64,000 bases of DNA, from assembly GCF_017310645.1 (NCBI RefSeq), contig NZ_JAFLRH010000024.1, positions 1 through 64,000 of the forward strand, in the 5' to 3' direction. Both the position numbers and the translations under genes were made by a program. Below are positions 50,998-61,700 of this stretch, one piece after another; the stretch's first letter is position 1; each line of letters begins with the position of its first letter. Origin of the DNA: Paradesulfitobacterium ferrireducens. GTDB taxonomy: Bacteria; Bacillota; Desulfitobacteriia; Desulfitobacteriales; Desulfitobacteriaceae. The notes under the pieces were generated by a model. It had not been told where the DNA came from. It did not search any database and saw only the letters and a program-made list of their open reading frames with translations.

Positions 50998-53186
50998 TTT
51001 ACTACGCACACAGTAAAAAAGGTGAAATCCCTGAGCAGGAGTACTCGGTACATATTCGCGGCGTAAGGTCGCTTGCCCACGAATATGTACAGGATATGAG
51101 TTACTATGCAAACTGTGACAAATCACTGCTATTACAGATAACAGAAAAAGCCTCCACATTTCACGATCTAGGCAAACTGAATCAAGAAAATCAGGATGTG
51201 CTTGCCGGGAAAAATCCAGCCAAATTTCTTCCGCGAAATCATGTCGATGCGGGAGCCGCATATTTTCTGAAGAGCGAACACTTTTCCGCTTTCTCCGCCG
51301 CTCTAATCCAGGCTCACCACATTGGCTTTCCTGATTTTACTGTCGAAATGAACAAGGGTGATGAGGCGATTTTTCGGGATAGTTCCATTGCTTCTGATGT
51401 GGATAGGGAGTTGCCGAAACTTGAAGTCATTCACAACAACCTCATTAATAGCCATTTTGAGTATGGTGGGGAAGAAATCAAAGGAGATCGCTCGGTTTTC
51501 CTGCGGATGCTCTTATCATGCCTTGTTGATGCGGATCACACCGATACGGCCATCCATTACCGGAAGTATCAGACTGAAATAAGCCCGGTTAAATTGCGCG
51601 CCGCTGAACGGCTTGCCCAATTAGACCGGCAGATTGCAGCGCTAAAACAAAAAGGAGCCGATGATGATCGGAATGCTCTGCGTAATGAGATGTATTTAGC
51701 GTGTCGAAACGCTGACATTGATGCTGGTATAACTTCCTGTGACAGCCCGGTTGGCTCTGGAAAGACAACGGCGGTCATGGCTCATTTGCTTGCACAGGCA
51801 GAAAAGCGCGGACTGCGGCGTATCTTTGTTGTACTGCCATTTACGAATATCATTAAACAATCAGTTGATATCTATCGGGATATGCTCGTTTTGCCGGGTG
51901 AAAACGCTGAGGAGGTTGTAGCGGAGTTGCACCATCGCGCGGACTTTGAAAGCGAGGATGCCAGACACCTAACCGCGCTTTGGCGGGCGCCCATTATTGT
52001 GACAACTGCTGTTCATTTTTTTGAAACGCTGGCATCGAATTCCACCGCAACCTTGCGCCGCTTACACGAATTGCCCGGAAGTGCTATTTTTGTGGATGAA
52101 TCGCATGCTGCGTTGCCGGCCAAACTTCTGCCCATTGCCTGGAAGTGGATCAACATTTATGCTGCGGAATGGAAGTGCTACTGGGTTTTGGCGTCCGGTT
52201 CACTGAATCGATTTTGGACAATCCCGGAAATCGCCGGTACCAAAAACTCCAACATTGTACCGGAAATTATCGATGACGAACTGCGTAGACGTCTTTCTGT
52301 CTATGAAAACAATCGGATTACTTATCATAGTGATTTACGACCGAAAGGTACGGCGGAGCTTGCTAAGTGGATCGTCAATTTTCCGGGGCCGAGACTGGTT
52401 ATCTTGAACACGGTTCAAAGTGCTGCCGTATTAGCAGACTATTTTTCAGAACGCTTTGGCCGAGAGTGTGTCGAACATCTGTCTACGGCTTTGACTTCAA
52501 ATGATCGGGACAACACACTTGAACGGGTAAAAAAGCGCTTAGAAAACAAAAAAGATACCGATTGGACTTTGATAGCAACGTCGTGTATTGAAGCCGGCGT
52601 AAATCTGTCTTTTAGAAATGGATTCCGTGAGCTTGGATCACTGGTATCGCTGCTGCAAGCTTCAGGACGTGTCAATCGAGAGGGCGTTCTTGATGATGCG
52701 GAGATGTGGACATTTTGTATTTTAGAAGACGGAATGTTAAAGCTCAATCCGGGTTTAAAGGAGCCTGCCGCTGTTCTTAAAGGGTATTTTGAAAGGGGCA
52801 GAACCATTGCACCGGAATTGAGTACACAATCCCTTGCTGATGAAATCGCCTTATATGGACTATCGGGAAAACATAAAAAATTGGTCACCGATGAGGAATT
52901 ACAAAACTTTCGTCAGGTAGAACGAGATTTCAAGGTGATTGACAGCGATACCTGTCTTGTAGTTGTTGATTCAACCGTGGCAAAGCGCTTGCAATATGGA
53001 AAAGTCGATTGGAAAGAACTACAAAAAGTCTCAGTTCAAATTGCCAAATATAAGTTGGATGAACTGAGAACGCCTATGATAATGGATAATATTTATAGGT
53101 GGAATCTCGAATACGATCGTTTTCTCGGGTATATGGCGGGTATTGTAAATTTGAAAAAGTACATCGGAAAAGCACTTATAATCTAA
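50994..53186 (+). CDS. cas3: Cas3 nuclease-helicase
   Basis: The effector that unwinds and shreds target DNA, 730 residues. The N-terminal HD nuclease domain has MIYYAHSKKG, STFHDLGKLNQ (His57-Asp58) and AHHIGFPDF. The helicase part has Walker A SPVGSGKTTA (about residue 250), DESH in IFVDESHAALP (about 365), and motif VI LLQASGRVNREG. The start overlaps the cas7 stop (ATGA). In the usual I-C operon cas3 is first; here it is fourth, between cas7 and cas4, and a probable fossil of another cas3 start lies at 53435. Confidence 0.94.
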   Translation: MIYYAHSKKGEIPEQEYSVHIRGVRSLAHEYVQDMSYYANCDKSLLLQITEKASTFHDLGKLNQENQDVLAGKNPAKFLPRNHVDAGAAYFLKSEHFSAFSAALIQAHHIGFPDFTVEMNKGDEAIFRDSSIASDVDRELPKLEVIHNNLINSHFEYGGEEIKGDRSVFLRMLLSCLVDADHTDTAIHYRKYQTEISPVKLRAAERLAQLDRQIAALKQKGADDDRNALRNEMYLACRNADIDAGITSCDSPVGSGKTTAVMAHLLAQAEKRGLRRIFVVLPFTNIIKQSVDIYRDMLVLPGENAEEVVAELHHRADFESEDARHLTALWRAPIIVTTAVHFFETLASNSTATLRRLHELPGSAIFVDESHAALPAKLLPIAWKWINIYAAEWKCYWVLASGSLNRFWTIPEIAGTKNSNIVPEIIDDELRRRLSVYENNRITYHSDLRPKGTAELAKWIVNFPGPRLVILNTVQSAAVLADYFSERFGRECVEHLSTALTSNDRDNTLERVKKRLENKKDTDWTLIATSCIEAGVNLSFRNGFRELGSLVSLLQASGRVNREGVLDDAEMWTFCILEDGMLKLNPGLKEPAAVLKGYFERGRTIAPELSTQSLADEIALYGLSGKHKKLVTDEELQNFRQVERDFKVIDSDTCLVVVDSTVAKRLQYGKVDWKELQKVSVQIAKYKLDELRTPMIMDNIYRWNLEYDRFLGYMAGIVNLKKYIGKALII

Positions 53187-53434
53187 TTGCTCATTTAATA
53201 CTACACATCATATTGGAATTATCGGTTCTACAGCAAACAATAAAGACCAGACACTCCAAGTTATTATGCTTAGACATGACTGCTCTTTATAACCGGCTTG
53301 AAGCTGTACTCGCATTATTAATTCATATCTAAGTGAACACACTTGTTCCCTTTTTCTTGTCGAAGACGGGGGAAAGAGGATGGATGAAAAAATGTTGAAA
53401 GGTTAATTCTTATACTAATTTCTAGGCGGTGTAA
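53187..53434. other. Gap between cas3 and cas4
   Basis: About 250 bases without a supported gene, an unusually large gap inside an otherwise overlapping operon. A small hairpin GAACA-cact-TGTTC followed by CCCTTTTTC (about 53334-53357) could be a weak terminator. An open frame across it (53099-53332) has no similarity or ribosome site. The gap fits a seam between two modules. Confidence 0.45.
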
Positions 53435-53514
53435 ATGATTTGGAATATTATGCACATTCTGACAGTCAGAAGGATATTAGGGAGTGGCATTTGTTAAGAG
53501 ACAATAATAGGGAA
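53435..53514 (+). pseudogene. Probable fossil 5' end of a second cas3, in frame with cas4
   Basis: The frame read from TTG at 53440 gives EYYAHSDSQKDIREWHLL just before the Cas4 start. YYAHS followed by a W-x2-L pattern is the N-terminal signature of Cas3 HD domains, and the intact Cas3 here begins MIYYAHS. An ATG at 53435, with GGCGGT upstream, is one base out of register with this frame, as if by a single-base change. It continues in frame into Cas4, so the remnant might be translated as a Cas4 extension. Confidence 0.6.
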
Positions 53515-54189
53515 ATGAAAAATTCCCAATCATATGAAGATGAAGATTTACTGGCCTTATCCGGTATTCAGCATTTTGCTTTCTGCGAAAGGCAGTGGGC
53601 GTTAATCCACATTGAAAAACAGTGGGAAGAAAACGTCCTTACCGTAGAAGGCAAACAAATGCATGAGAGAGTGGATGACCCGTATTTTTCGGAAACCAGA
53701 AATAACGTTAGGATCGTGCGTTCTGTTCCTTTGGTTTCGAGGAGACTGGGTTTATATGGGGTAGCTGACGCAATTGAATACTGGCAAGACCCTGGAGATA
53801 CCTCTTCAACAATAATTAGTATTGTTGAATACAAAAGGGGAAAACCAAAAGCAGATGACAGGGATAAAGTTCAATTATGCGCTCAGGCCCTCTGTATAGA
53901 GGAAATGTTAGGGGTAAAAATCGATACAGCCTATTTATTTTATGGTGAGACAAGGCACAGGCATCGGGTTGATCTTGACGAAACATTGAGAGCGAGGGTC
54001 AGAAAGCTCACGGCTAGAATGCACGATCTATACGAAAAAGGAATAACTCCCATGGTTAAAAAACAGTCAAAATGCAGGAACTGCTCCTTGGAAAACATAT
54101 GTGTACCTGACCTCGGTACAAAACGGAATGTGACTGAGTACTATCTGAAGAATTTGGTTGAGGAAGCGCAAAAGGATGCGGGAGAATAG
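53515..54189 (+). CDS. cas4: Cas4 (RecB-like nuclease, adaptation)
   Basis: A 224-residue iron-sulfur nuclease that trims prespacers and fixes PAM choice and orientation with Cas1-Cas2. LALSGIQHFAFCERQWALIH holds the first cluster Cys (Cys24); KCRNCSLENIC near residue 195 holds the other three. The RecB-type active site is seen in GVADAIEYW and ISIVEYKRGKP, with QLCAQALCIEEML after it. The ATG at 53515 is chosen since Cas4 of I-C systems starts close to this point; the in-frame upstream sequence looks like Cas3. The gene ends 3 bases before cas1. Confidence 0.92.
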   Translation: MKNSQSYEDEDLLALSGIQHFAFCERQWALIHIEKQWEENVLTVEGKQMHERVDDPYFSETRNNVRIVRSVPLVSRRLGLYGVADAIEYWQDPGDTSSTIISIVEYKRGKPKADDRDKVQLCAQALCIEEMLGVKIDTAYLFYGETRHRHRVDLDETLRARVRKLTARMHDLYEKGITPMVKKQSKCRNCSLENICVPDLGTKRNVTEYYLKNLVEEAQKDAGE

Positions 54190-54192
54190 CTG

Positions 54193-55224
54193 ATGAGGAA
54201 AATGCTAAATGTACTGTATGTGACAACTCCAGAAGCCTATCTGGCGAAAGATGGGGAGAATTTGGTGGTTAAGGTAGAGGATAAAGAAATCTTCCGCACG
54301 CCGATTCATTACCTGGAAGGGATAGTCACATTCGGTTATACAGGGGGCAGTCCGGCATTATTAGGTCTATGTGCTGAAAGGGGAGTATCAGTTACATTCC
54401 TAAGCGAGCATGGGAAATTTCTTGCAAGTATTTCCGGACCGGTTAAAGGCAACGTACTTTTAAGGCGCAAACAATACAGAATGGCTGATTCGCCGAATGA
54501 TTGCACAAAATTAGCTTCGCGCTTTATCATCGGTAAAATAGCGAACTGCAGAACGGTGCTGAGACGTTTTATCAGTGATCATGGGGAAAAGTATAGTGTT
54601 GATAGGAATGAGCGCATTAATAAAGAGTTAGCCCGAAACATTGTTAGAGTTAGCAGGGCTTCATCCATGGATGAAATTAGAGGTATAGAGGGAGAAAGCG
54701 CAAGAGACTATTTCTCAGTATTTAACGATATGGTGCTCAGCCAGAGAGAACATTTTTTTATGGTAGAGCGAAGCCGAAGGCCACCAATGGATAACTTAAA
54801 CGCTTTGCTTTCTTTCTTTTATACATTACTGGCAAATGAAACAAGAAGTGCCCTCGAAACTGTAGGGTTAGATCCCTATGTAGGTTTTCTGCACCGTGAT
54901 CGCCCAGGCAGGCCCGGTCTGGCATTGGACTTAATGGAAGAATTCCGCCCTTATATGGTGGATAGACTTGTTCTCAGTCTGATCAACCGGCGGCAGGTTA
55001 CAGCTGATCACTTTGTCAAGAAGGAGTCAGGTGGTGTAATCTTAAAGGAAAAAGCGAGAAAAATCGTATTAGAGGCTTGGCAAACAAGAAAAAGAGAAGA
55101 AATAACTCATCCTTTTTTGAACGAAAAGATAACCGTAGGGCTTTTGCCTTATGCCCAAGCTTTGTTGCTTTCCAGATATCTCAGAGGTGATATGGACGAT
55201 TATCCACCTTTTGTCTGGAAATAA
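54193..55224 (+). CDS. cas1: Cas1 integrase
   Basis: A 343-residue integrase that inserts new spacers at the leader end. The metal-binding residues are visible as Glu166 in GIEGESARDYF, His234 in GFLHRDRPGRPGL and Asp246 in LALDLMEEFRP. The N-terminal beta domain (NVLYVTTPEAYLAKDGENL) is of the I-C type. The gene is intact and sits between cas4 and cas2, so the adaptation module looks functional. Confidence 0.97.
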   Translation: MRKMLNVLYVTTPEAYLAKDGENLVVKVEDKEIFRTPIHYLEGIVTFGYTGGSPALLGLCAERGVSVTFLSEHGKFLASISGPVKGNVLLRRKQYRMADSPNDCTKLASRFIIGKIANCRTVLRRFISDHGEKYSVDRNERINKELARNIVRVSRASSMDEIRGIEGESARDYFSVFNDMVLSQREHFFMVERSRRPPMDNLNALLSFFYTLLANETRSALETVGLDPYVGFLHRDRPGRPGLALDLMEEFRPYMVDRLVLSLINRRQVTADHFVKKESGGVILKEKARKIVLEAWQTRKREEITHPFLNEKITVGLLPYAQALLLSRYLRGDMDDYPPFVWK

Positions 55225-55239
55225 GGGAGGTAAGCTGCA

Positions 55240-55530
55240 ATGATGGTGCTAATTACGTATGATGTGAACACCACATCAGAAGCTGGGAAGAAAAGACTCA
55301 GGCAGGTTGCCAAGCAATGTGTCAATTACGGGCAAAGAGTACAAAATTCCGTTTTCGAATGTCTTGTCGACCCTGCCCAGTTTGCCCAGCTAAAAAACAA
55401 GTTGGAGGGGATAATAGATTCAGAGGTAGACAGCTTGAGATACTACTTCTTAGGGAGTAACTGGAAAAGAAGAGTAGAACATGTAGGTGCAAAAACAACG
55501 TTTGATCCAGAAGGAGTGATAATCGTTTAA
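55240..55530 (+). CDS. cas2: Cas2
   Basis: A 96-residue protein that bridges two Cas1 dimers. MMVLITYDVNTTS carries the conserved Asp at the end of the first strand (Asp8), followed by KRLRQVAKQCVNYGQRVQNSVFE, typical of the I-C type. GGGAGG lies 9 bases upstream. It is the last cas gene; the leader of the array begins right after it. Confidence 0.96.
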   Translation: MMVLITYDVNTTSEAGKKRLRQVAKQCVNYGQRVQNSVFECLVDPAQFAQLKNKLEGIIDSEVDSLRYYFLGSNWKRRVEHVGAKTTFDPEGVIIV

Positions 55531-55702
55531 GTGAAGTGCGAACCTCATGTGAACATGATTTGCTGAGGGTATCGCATGCGGCTTGAATAGCTGCTTTTTG
55601 TGCAAAAACCGACTCTTTTGGAAGAGCCTGAAGTTATCAAAGCTAGGGTTCGCGAAGATAAGAACCTTAGCTATTGATATAGCCTGCTTTTTTGCAGGTG
55701 CT
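55531..55702 (+). promoter_or_regulatory. CRISPR leader
   Basis: The 172 bases between cas2 and the first repeat. AGCTAGGGTTC (55641-55651) and GAACCTTAGCT (55662-55672) form an imperfect inverted repeat about 30 bases before the array. A second small hairpin CCTGC-TTTTTT-GCAGG ends at about 55697, touching the first repeat. These could be sites for the adaptation complex or a bound host protein. The array promoter should be here but is not evident. Confidence 0.75.
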
Positions 55703-58700
55703 GTCGCACCCCTCGCGGGTGCGTGGATTGAAACACCTTCGCCAACTACATCACCTCCAATCAAGGCAAGTCGCACCCCTCGCGGGTGCGTGGATTGAAA
55801 CGGCGCCCAAACCTCTGGGCTAAGTCATCACCATAGTCGCACCCCTCGCGGGTGCGTGGATTGAAACTTTCACGGGCTCGAACACCTTCACGGCTAGCTT
55901 GGTCGCACCCCTCGCGGGTGCGTGGATTGAAACCTCCCAGGTGTACCAGGAACGCCCAGTTTTTACAGTCGCACCCCTCGCGGGTGCGTGGATTGAAACT
56001 ACACTTGCACTCATTTCAGCAAGTGTGCTAGAATCGTCGCACCCCTCGCGGGTGCGTGGATTGAAACCGCTGTGATGTTGCCAGCACAAGCATACCAGGT
56101 TCGTCGCACCCCTCGCGGGTGCGTGGATTGAAACATTGTTCCACTCTCTTCCTGGGCCTAAATATCACAAGTCGCACCCCTCGCGGGTGCGTGGATTGAA
56201 ACCGGCGCTATCTTCTCCAGGTCGCGCCAGTCTCCCCGTCGCACCCCTCGCGGGTGCGTGGATTGAAACTTTTCGAGCTCTTCAGTGCTTTGATCATGGA
56301 GATCGTCGCACCCCTCGCGGGTGCGTGGATTGAAACATCCGCTGCCGGGGAGTGGTTGGCGGGCGCATGCAGGTCGCACCCCTCGCGGGTGCGTGGATTG
56401 AAACCGTACGGTCTTCGGCATAAAACACACTCAACAATTGTCGCACCCCTCGCGGGTGCGTGGATTGAAACCTGCCAGAAGCTTTTGGGTAAGCACGCCA
56501 TCAAGTCGCACCCCTCGCGGGTGCGTGGATTGAAACATGATGACCAGCATTCGCTCATCATAACCAAGTGCGTCGCACCCCTCGCGGGTGCGTGGATTGA
56601 AACATTTTATATTCAGGGTAAATTTTCCTGTTGTCCCGCGTCGCACCCCTCGCGGGTGCGTGGATTGAAACCCTTATGGCCATGGCGAGAAGTCAGCCTT
56701 ACTTGGTCGCACCCCTCGCGGGTGCGTGGATTGAAACCTGTGGACCCGGTTTCCAGCCGTTCTCCATCGACGTCGCACCCCTCGCGGGTGCGTGGATTGA
56801 AACTTGCACCCACGGTGGGATCTGTCTTAATCAGCTCGTCGCACCCCTCGCGGGTGCGTGGATTGAAACCCGGCTGACGTCGCAAAAGATAAGCTCAGCC
56901 CCCAGTCGCACCCCTCGCGGGTGCGTGGATTGAAACAGGCCGAACTTCTCATTGAGCGCCATTAGGTTAAGTCGCACCCCTCGCGGGTGCGTGGATTGAA
57001 ACTTAATCTTTGCCTTGCTGGCCCCACAGGTGCATTGTCGCACCCCTCGCGGGTGCGTGGATTGAAACAGATTATTGGTGTTGGGAATCAGCTTGCCGAT
57101 CTGTCGCACCCCTCGCGGGTGCGTGGATTGAAACATCATATTGATGGAACCAAACATAACCATGATCTGTCGCACCCCTCGCGGGTGCGTGGATTGAAAC
57201 TGCTCCGGGATCCGTACTTGGCTGAGTGCATGGAAGTCGCACCCCTCGCGGGTGCATGGATTGAAACAAATTCTCAGTTAATAACAACATCGTAATTGGA
57301 ACGTCGCACCCCTCGCGGGTGCGTGGATTGAAACGTGAGAAAGAGTATCATTTTTTTGTTAGTATTAAGTCGCACCCCTCGCGGGTGCGTGGATTGAAAC
57401 CTTAATGTTTCAACATAATCAACAGATTGAAGTAGTCGCACCCCTCGCGGGTGCGTGGATTGAAACTTCCTTGGCACCGATTCTGCGAACAAACTCACTT
57501 TGTCGCACCCCTCGCGGGTGCGTGGATTGAAACAGAAGGCGTTGAATCCACTGTAGCGGCCACGGATTAGTCGCACCCCTCGCGGGTGCGTGGATTGAAA
57601 CTTTACCATGATGGGGAAAAAGTGAAGATTGCCCGCGGGTCGCACCCCTCGCGGGTGCGTGGATTGAAACTGTAGCGCTGGGGACGGAAGTCGATGCCGT
57701 CGCGGTCGCACCCCTCGCGGGTGCGTGGATTGAAACGAAAATGCTTGGGCACGGCAGGGACCAGTCAATAGTCGCACCCCTCGCGGGTGCGTGGATTGAA
57801 ACCTCTCTTGTAATATTAAAGAAACACTCCATTTTTGTCGCACCCCTCGCGGGTGCGTGGATTGAAACTTACCCGGCGGAAAGGGAAACAGCAATATGGT
57901 TACGGTCGCACCCCTCGCGGGTGCGTGGATTGAAACAATAGCCTCCACCGCTTCAAGGAGGCGGATATCCCGTCGCACCCCTCGCGGGTGCGTGGATTGA
58001 AACTTCAGTAGATAACTGCTCCATGCGGTTTTTTATTTGTCGCACCCCTCGCGGGTGCGTGGATTGAAACAGGGAATGTTGACCTTGGCTGATGGGGATG
58101 AGGTTGTCGCACCCCTCGCGGGTGCGTGGATTGAAACATAATAATATCGGCGTTGTCCAGTCATTGGCTCCGTCGTCGCACCCCTCGCGGGTGCGTGGAT
58201 TGAAACCTCTTAGAGAATACAGGGTTAAAAGAAATGGACAGTCGCACCCCTCGCGGGTGCGTGGATTGAAACCGCTTGGTTTTTGTGAGCATTTCGCGCG
58301 TGATATAGTCGCACCCCTCGCGGGTGCGTGGATTGAAACGAAAAGAATAAGGCTACCGCGCTGGAAATGCTGGGTCGCACCCCTCGCGGGTGCGTGGATT
58401 GAAACCCTTTAACCCCAAATGTAAAATTCGCAACCTTAAGTCGCACCCCTCGCGGGTGCGTGGATTGAAACTACGTTGACACGGATGAGCATACCGTGCA
58501 GAATAGTCGCACCCCTCGCGGGTGCGTGGATTGAAACCTGGTGGCGCTGATTGCTGGGGCTGCGCACGATTAGTCGCACCCCTCGCGGGTGCGTGGATTG
58601 AAACAGGACTCTCGGTGGATTTGGCGGAATGCTCTCAAAGTCGCACCCCTCGCGGGTGCGTGGATTGAAACCTGGACATATAAGGCCCCCTGGTTAGCGC

Positions 58701-61700
58701 CGTTAAGTCGCACCCCTCGCGGGTGCGTGGATTGAAACATTAGCTTTCTTAAAGCGTTTAAACATTTCAAGGTCGCACCCCTCGCGGGTGCGTGGATTGA
58801 AACGCTGATTATCATGGTGGTTATGCGGTCGCACTACAGTCGCACCCCTCGCGGGTGCGTGGATTGAAACTTGTTTCTCAAAAGCCGATAAACAAGTTAC
58901 GCCTAGTCGCACCCCTCGCGGGTGCGTGGATTGAAACGTTCGTAAGGTTGAACCTGTGCCCCTCAAGCGCCGTGTCGCACCCCTCGCGGGTGCGTGGATT
59001 GAAACACGAGATAAAAGAATATGAGATGTATCTTGATGAAGGTCGCACCCCTCGCGGGTGCGTGGATTGAAACTGTATCAAGGTATCATTACCGCTTTGA
59101 CCGTGGTGGTCGCACCCCTCGCGGGTGCGTGGATTGAAACACTTTCGTGATATTCAAGATAGTCTTCTCTGCTGGTCGCACCCCTCGCGGGTGCGTGGAT
59201 TGAAACGCCCTGCTGTTTTTGGCGTTCTATGGCCTGACGGATGTCGCACCCCTCGCGGGTGCGTGGATTGAAACACCAGAAAAAGCTGTGGCTTTCAATT
59301 GCGGTTTTGTCGCACCCCTCGCGGGTGCGTGGATTGAAACTTGTGTATTTACCTATGATCAAACTAATGTTAAGTCGCACCCCTCGCGGGTGCGTGGATT
59401 GAAACGGGTACGTGGAGTGCTGGTCAAAAATTAGTTGTAACAGTCGCACCCCTCGCGGGTGCGTGGATTGAAACAAAATTTCTCTGTCCCTTAGCAAAAG
59501 AATTAAAGTCGCACCCCTCGCGGGTGCGTGGATTGAAACAAAACGACAAGTGAAGAGACTTTGATCAAGCCCGTGTCGCACCCCTCGCGGGTGCGTGGAT
59601 TGAAACATCTTCTATGGCATTAAAGGCATTGCTGGTGTAGTCGCACCCCTCGCGGGTGCGTGGATTGAAACATGTGCTCGAAAAAGTAATTACCAATCCT
59701 ACGCGTCGCACCCCTCGCGGGTGCGTGGATTGAAACCGAGTACTCCGAGAGCATCCGGATGAACTGGCCAGGTCGCACCCCTCGCGGGTGCGTGGATTGA
59801 AACCCTAGTTCCTTCGCAATCTGCCAGTCTTTGCAGTAGGTCGCACCCCTCGCGGGTGCGTGGATTGAAACAATGCGCAAAAAGTCAACGAGCGAATAGC
59901 GGCAAGTCGCACCCCTCGCGGGTGCGTGGATTGAAACGCGAATGACGAGTGGATAACGCGTCGGAGTAAAGTGTCGCACCCCTCGCGGGTGCGTGGATTG
60001 AAACTGGTTTTGTTGTACTCCCGGTTGAGCGGGATCATATCGTCGCACCCCTCGCGGGTGCGTGGATTGAAACTGAGATGGTAGTGCATCTTTCGGACTA
60101 TGTGGCATCGTCGCACCCCTCGCGGGTGCGTGGATTGAAACAAGAGTCCGCAGAAGCAATGAGGGAGGCTTTAGAGTCGCACCCCTCGCGGGTGCGTGGA
60201 TTGAAACAAAAGCCTTGTGCACCATCTGATTCGAGGACCGGGTCGCACCCCTCGCGGGTGCGTGGATTGAAACGTTTTCGATGCGCTGTGAGCGGGTTTT
60301 GTTGTACGTCGCACCCCTCGCGGGTGCGTGGATTGAAACTTCGAGCAACCACATACCCTACACCTCCCCTTGTGTCGCACCCCTCGCGGGTGCGTGGATT
60401 GAAACTTAGGGTTAATCTATACATAGCGACCGGAGGGACCGTCGCACCCCTCGCGGGTGCGTGGATTGAAACTTAGGGTTAATCTATACATAGCGACCGG
60501 AGGGACCGTCGCACCCCTCGCGGGTGCGTGGATTGAAACTCTCGGACTTTGGCCGGAATGAATACGTATGTGCGCGTCGCACCCCTCGCGGGTGCGTGGA
60601 TTGAAACCTTTACATTTGGACAATACCCATTATAATTACACGTCGCACCCCTCGCGGGTGCGTGGATTGAAACCTGTCAACCAAGTTGAGGATGAATTCC
60701 TGTCGCGGTCGCACCCCTCGCGGGTGCGTGGATTGAAACTTAGGTATCAAAGTGAGGGATAAAAACATGTGTAGTCGCACCCCTCGCGGGTGCGTGGATT
60801 GAAACACGGCTAATTATGCAGCGTAAGCGTTGGATTCCATGTCGCACCCCTCGCGGGTGCGTGGATTGAAACTGCTTTTCTTGGCAAGCGGTAAAGTACG
60901 CGCTTCGGTCGCACCCCTCGCGGGTGCGTGGATTGAAACTCGTTATCAACACCAGACACCATCGACGCGAAGCGCGTCGCACCCCTCGCGGGTGCGTGGA
61001 TTGAAACATCAATCGCTTTTCTTAATTCGTCAGACATAGGCTTGTCGCACCCCTCGCGGGTGCGTGGATTGAAACGGCAATCAACTTATCCAATTCTTCC
61101 CCAGGATCCGTCGCACCCCTCGCGGGTGCGTGGATTGAAACATTAAAAAGACAGATGAAGATAGGATTCAATTATTGTCGCACCCCTCGCGGGTGCGTGG
61201 ATTGAAACAAATGTACAAGAATCTCCTCTATCTTTTACTGGAGTCGCACCCCTCGCGGGTGCGTGGATTGAAACAAGAATTATGTGGAAAAAATATCTCA
61301 CGAATATAAGTCGCACCCCTCGCGGGTGCGTGGATTGAAACCGCGAACAGATTGCGAAGGTTATGCATATCCCCGGGTCGCACCCCTCGCGGGTGCGTGG
61401 ATTGAAACATTCTATCTTTTATGGAAAAGGAACTGAATTTGCTAAAATACTTGAAGAAGAATTTGCGTCGCACCCCTCGCGGGTGCGTGGATTGAAACTG
61501 GGTATCAGGTGGGCCGTCCGTCGTTAAATTAAAGTCGCACCCCTCGCGGGTGCGTGGATTGAAACATCTAGGCCGTCGAGAGGCAGTTTCGCCCTCTTGT
61601 GTCGCACCCCTCGCGGGTGCGTGGATTGAAACAGTTTAACTGTATCAGTATTATTTAAAATGTTTAAGTCGCACCCCTCGCGGGTGCGTGGATTGAAACT

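Noticed and set aside
58826-58838. Extra partial repeat (GTCGCACT) inside a spacer at about 58828
   Set aside because: Only eight bases resemble the repeat start and the spacer has normal length, so it is likely chance.
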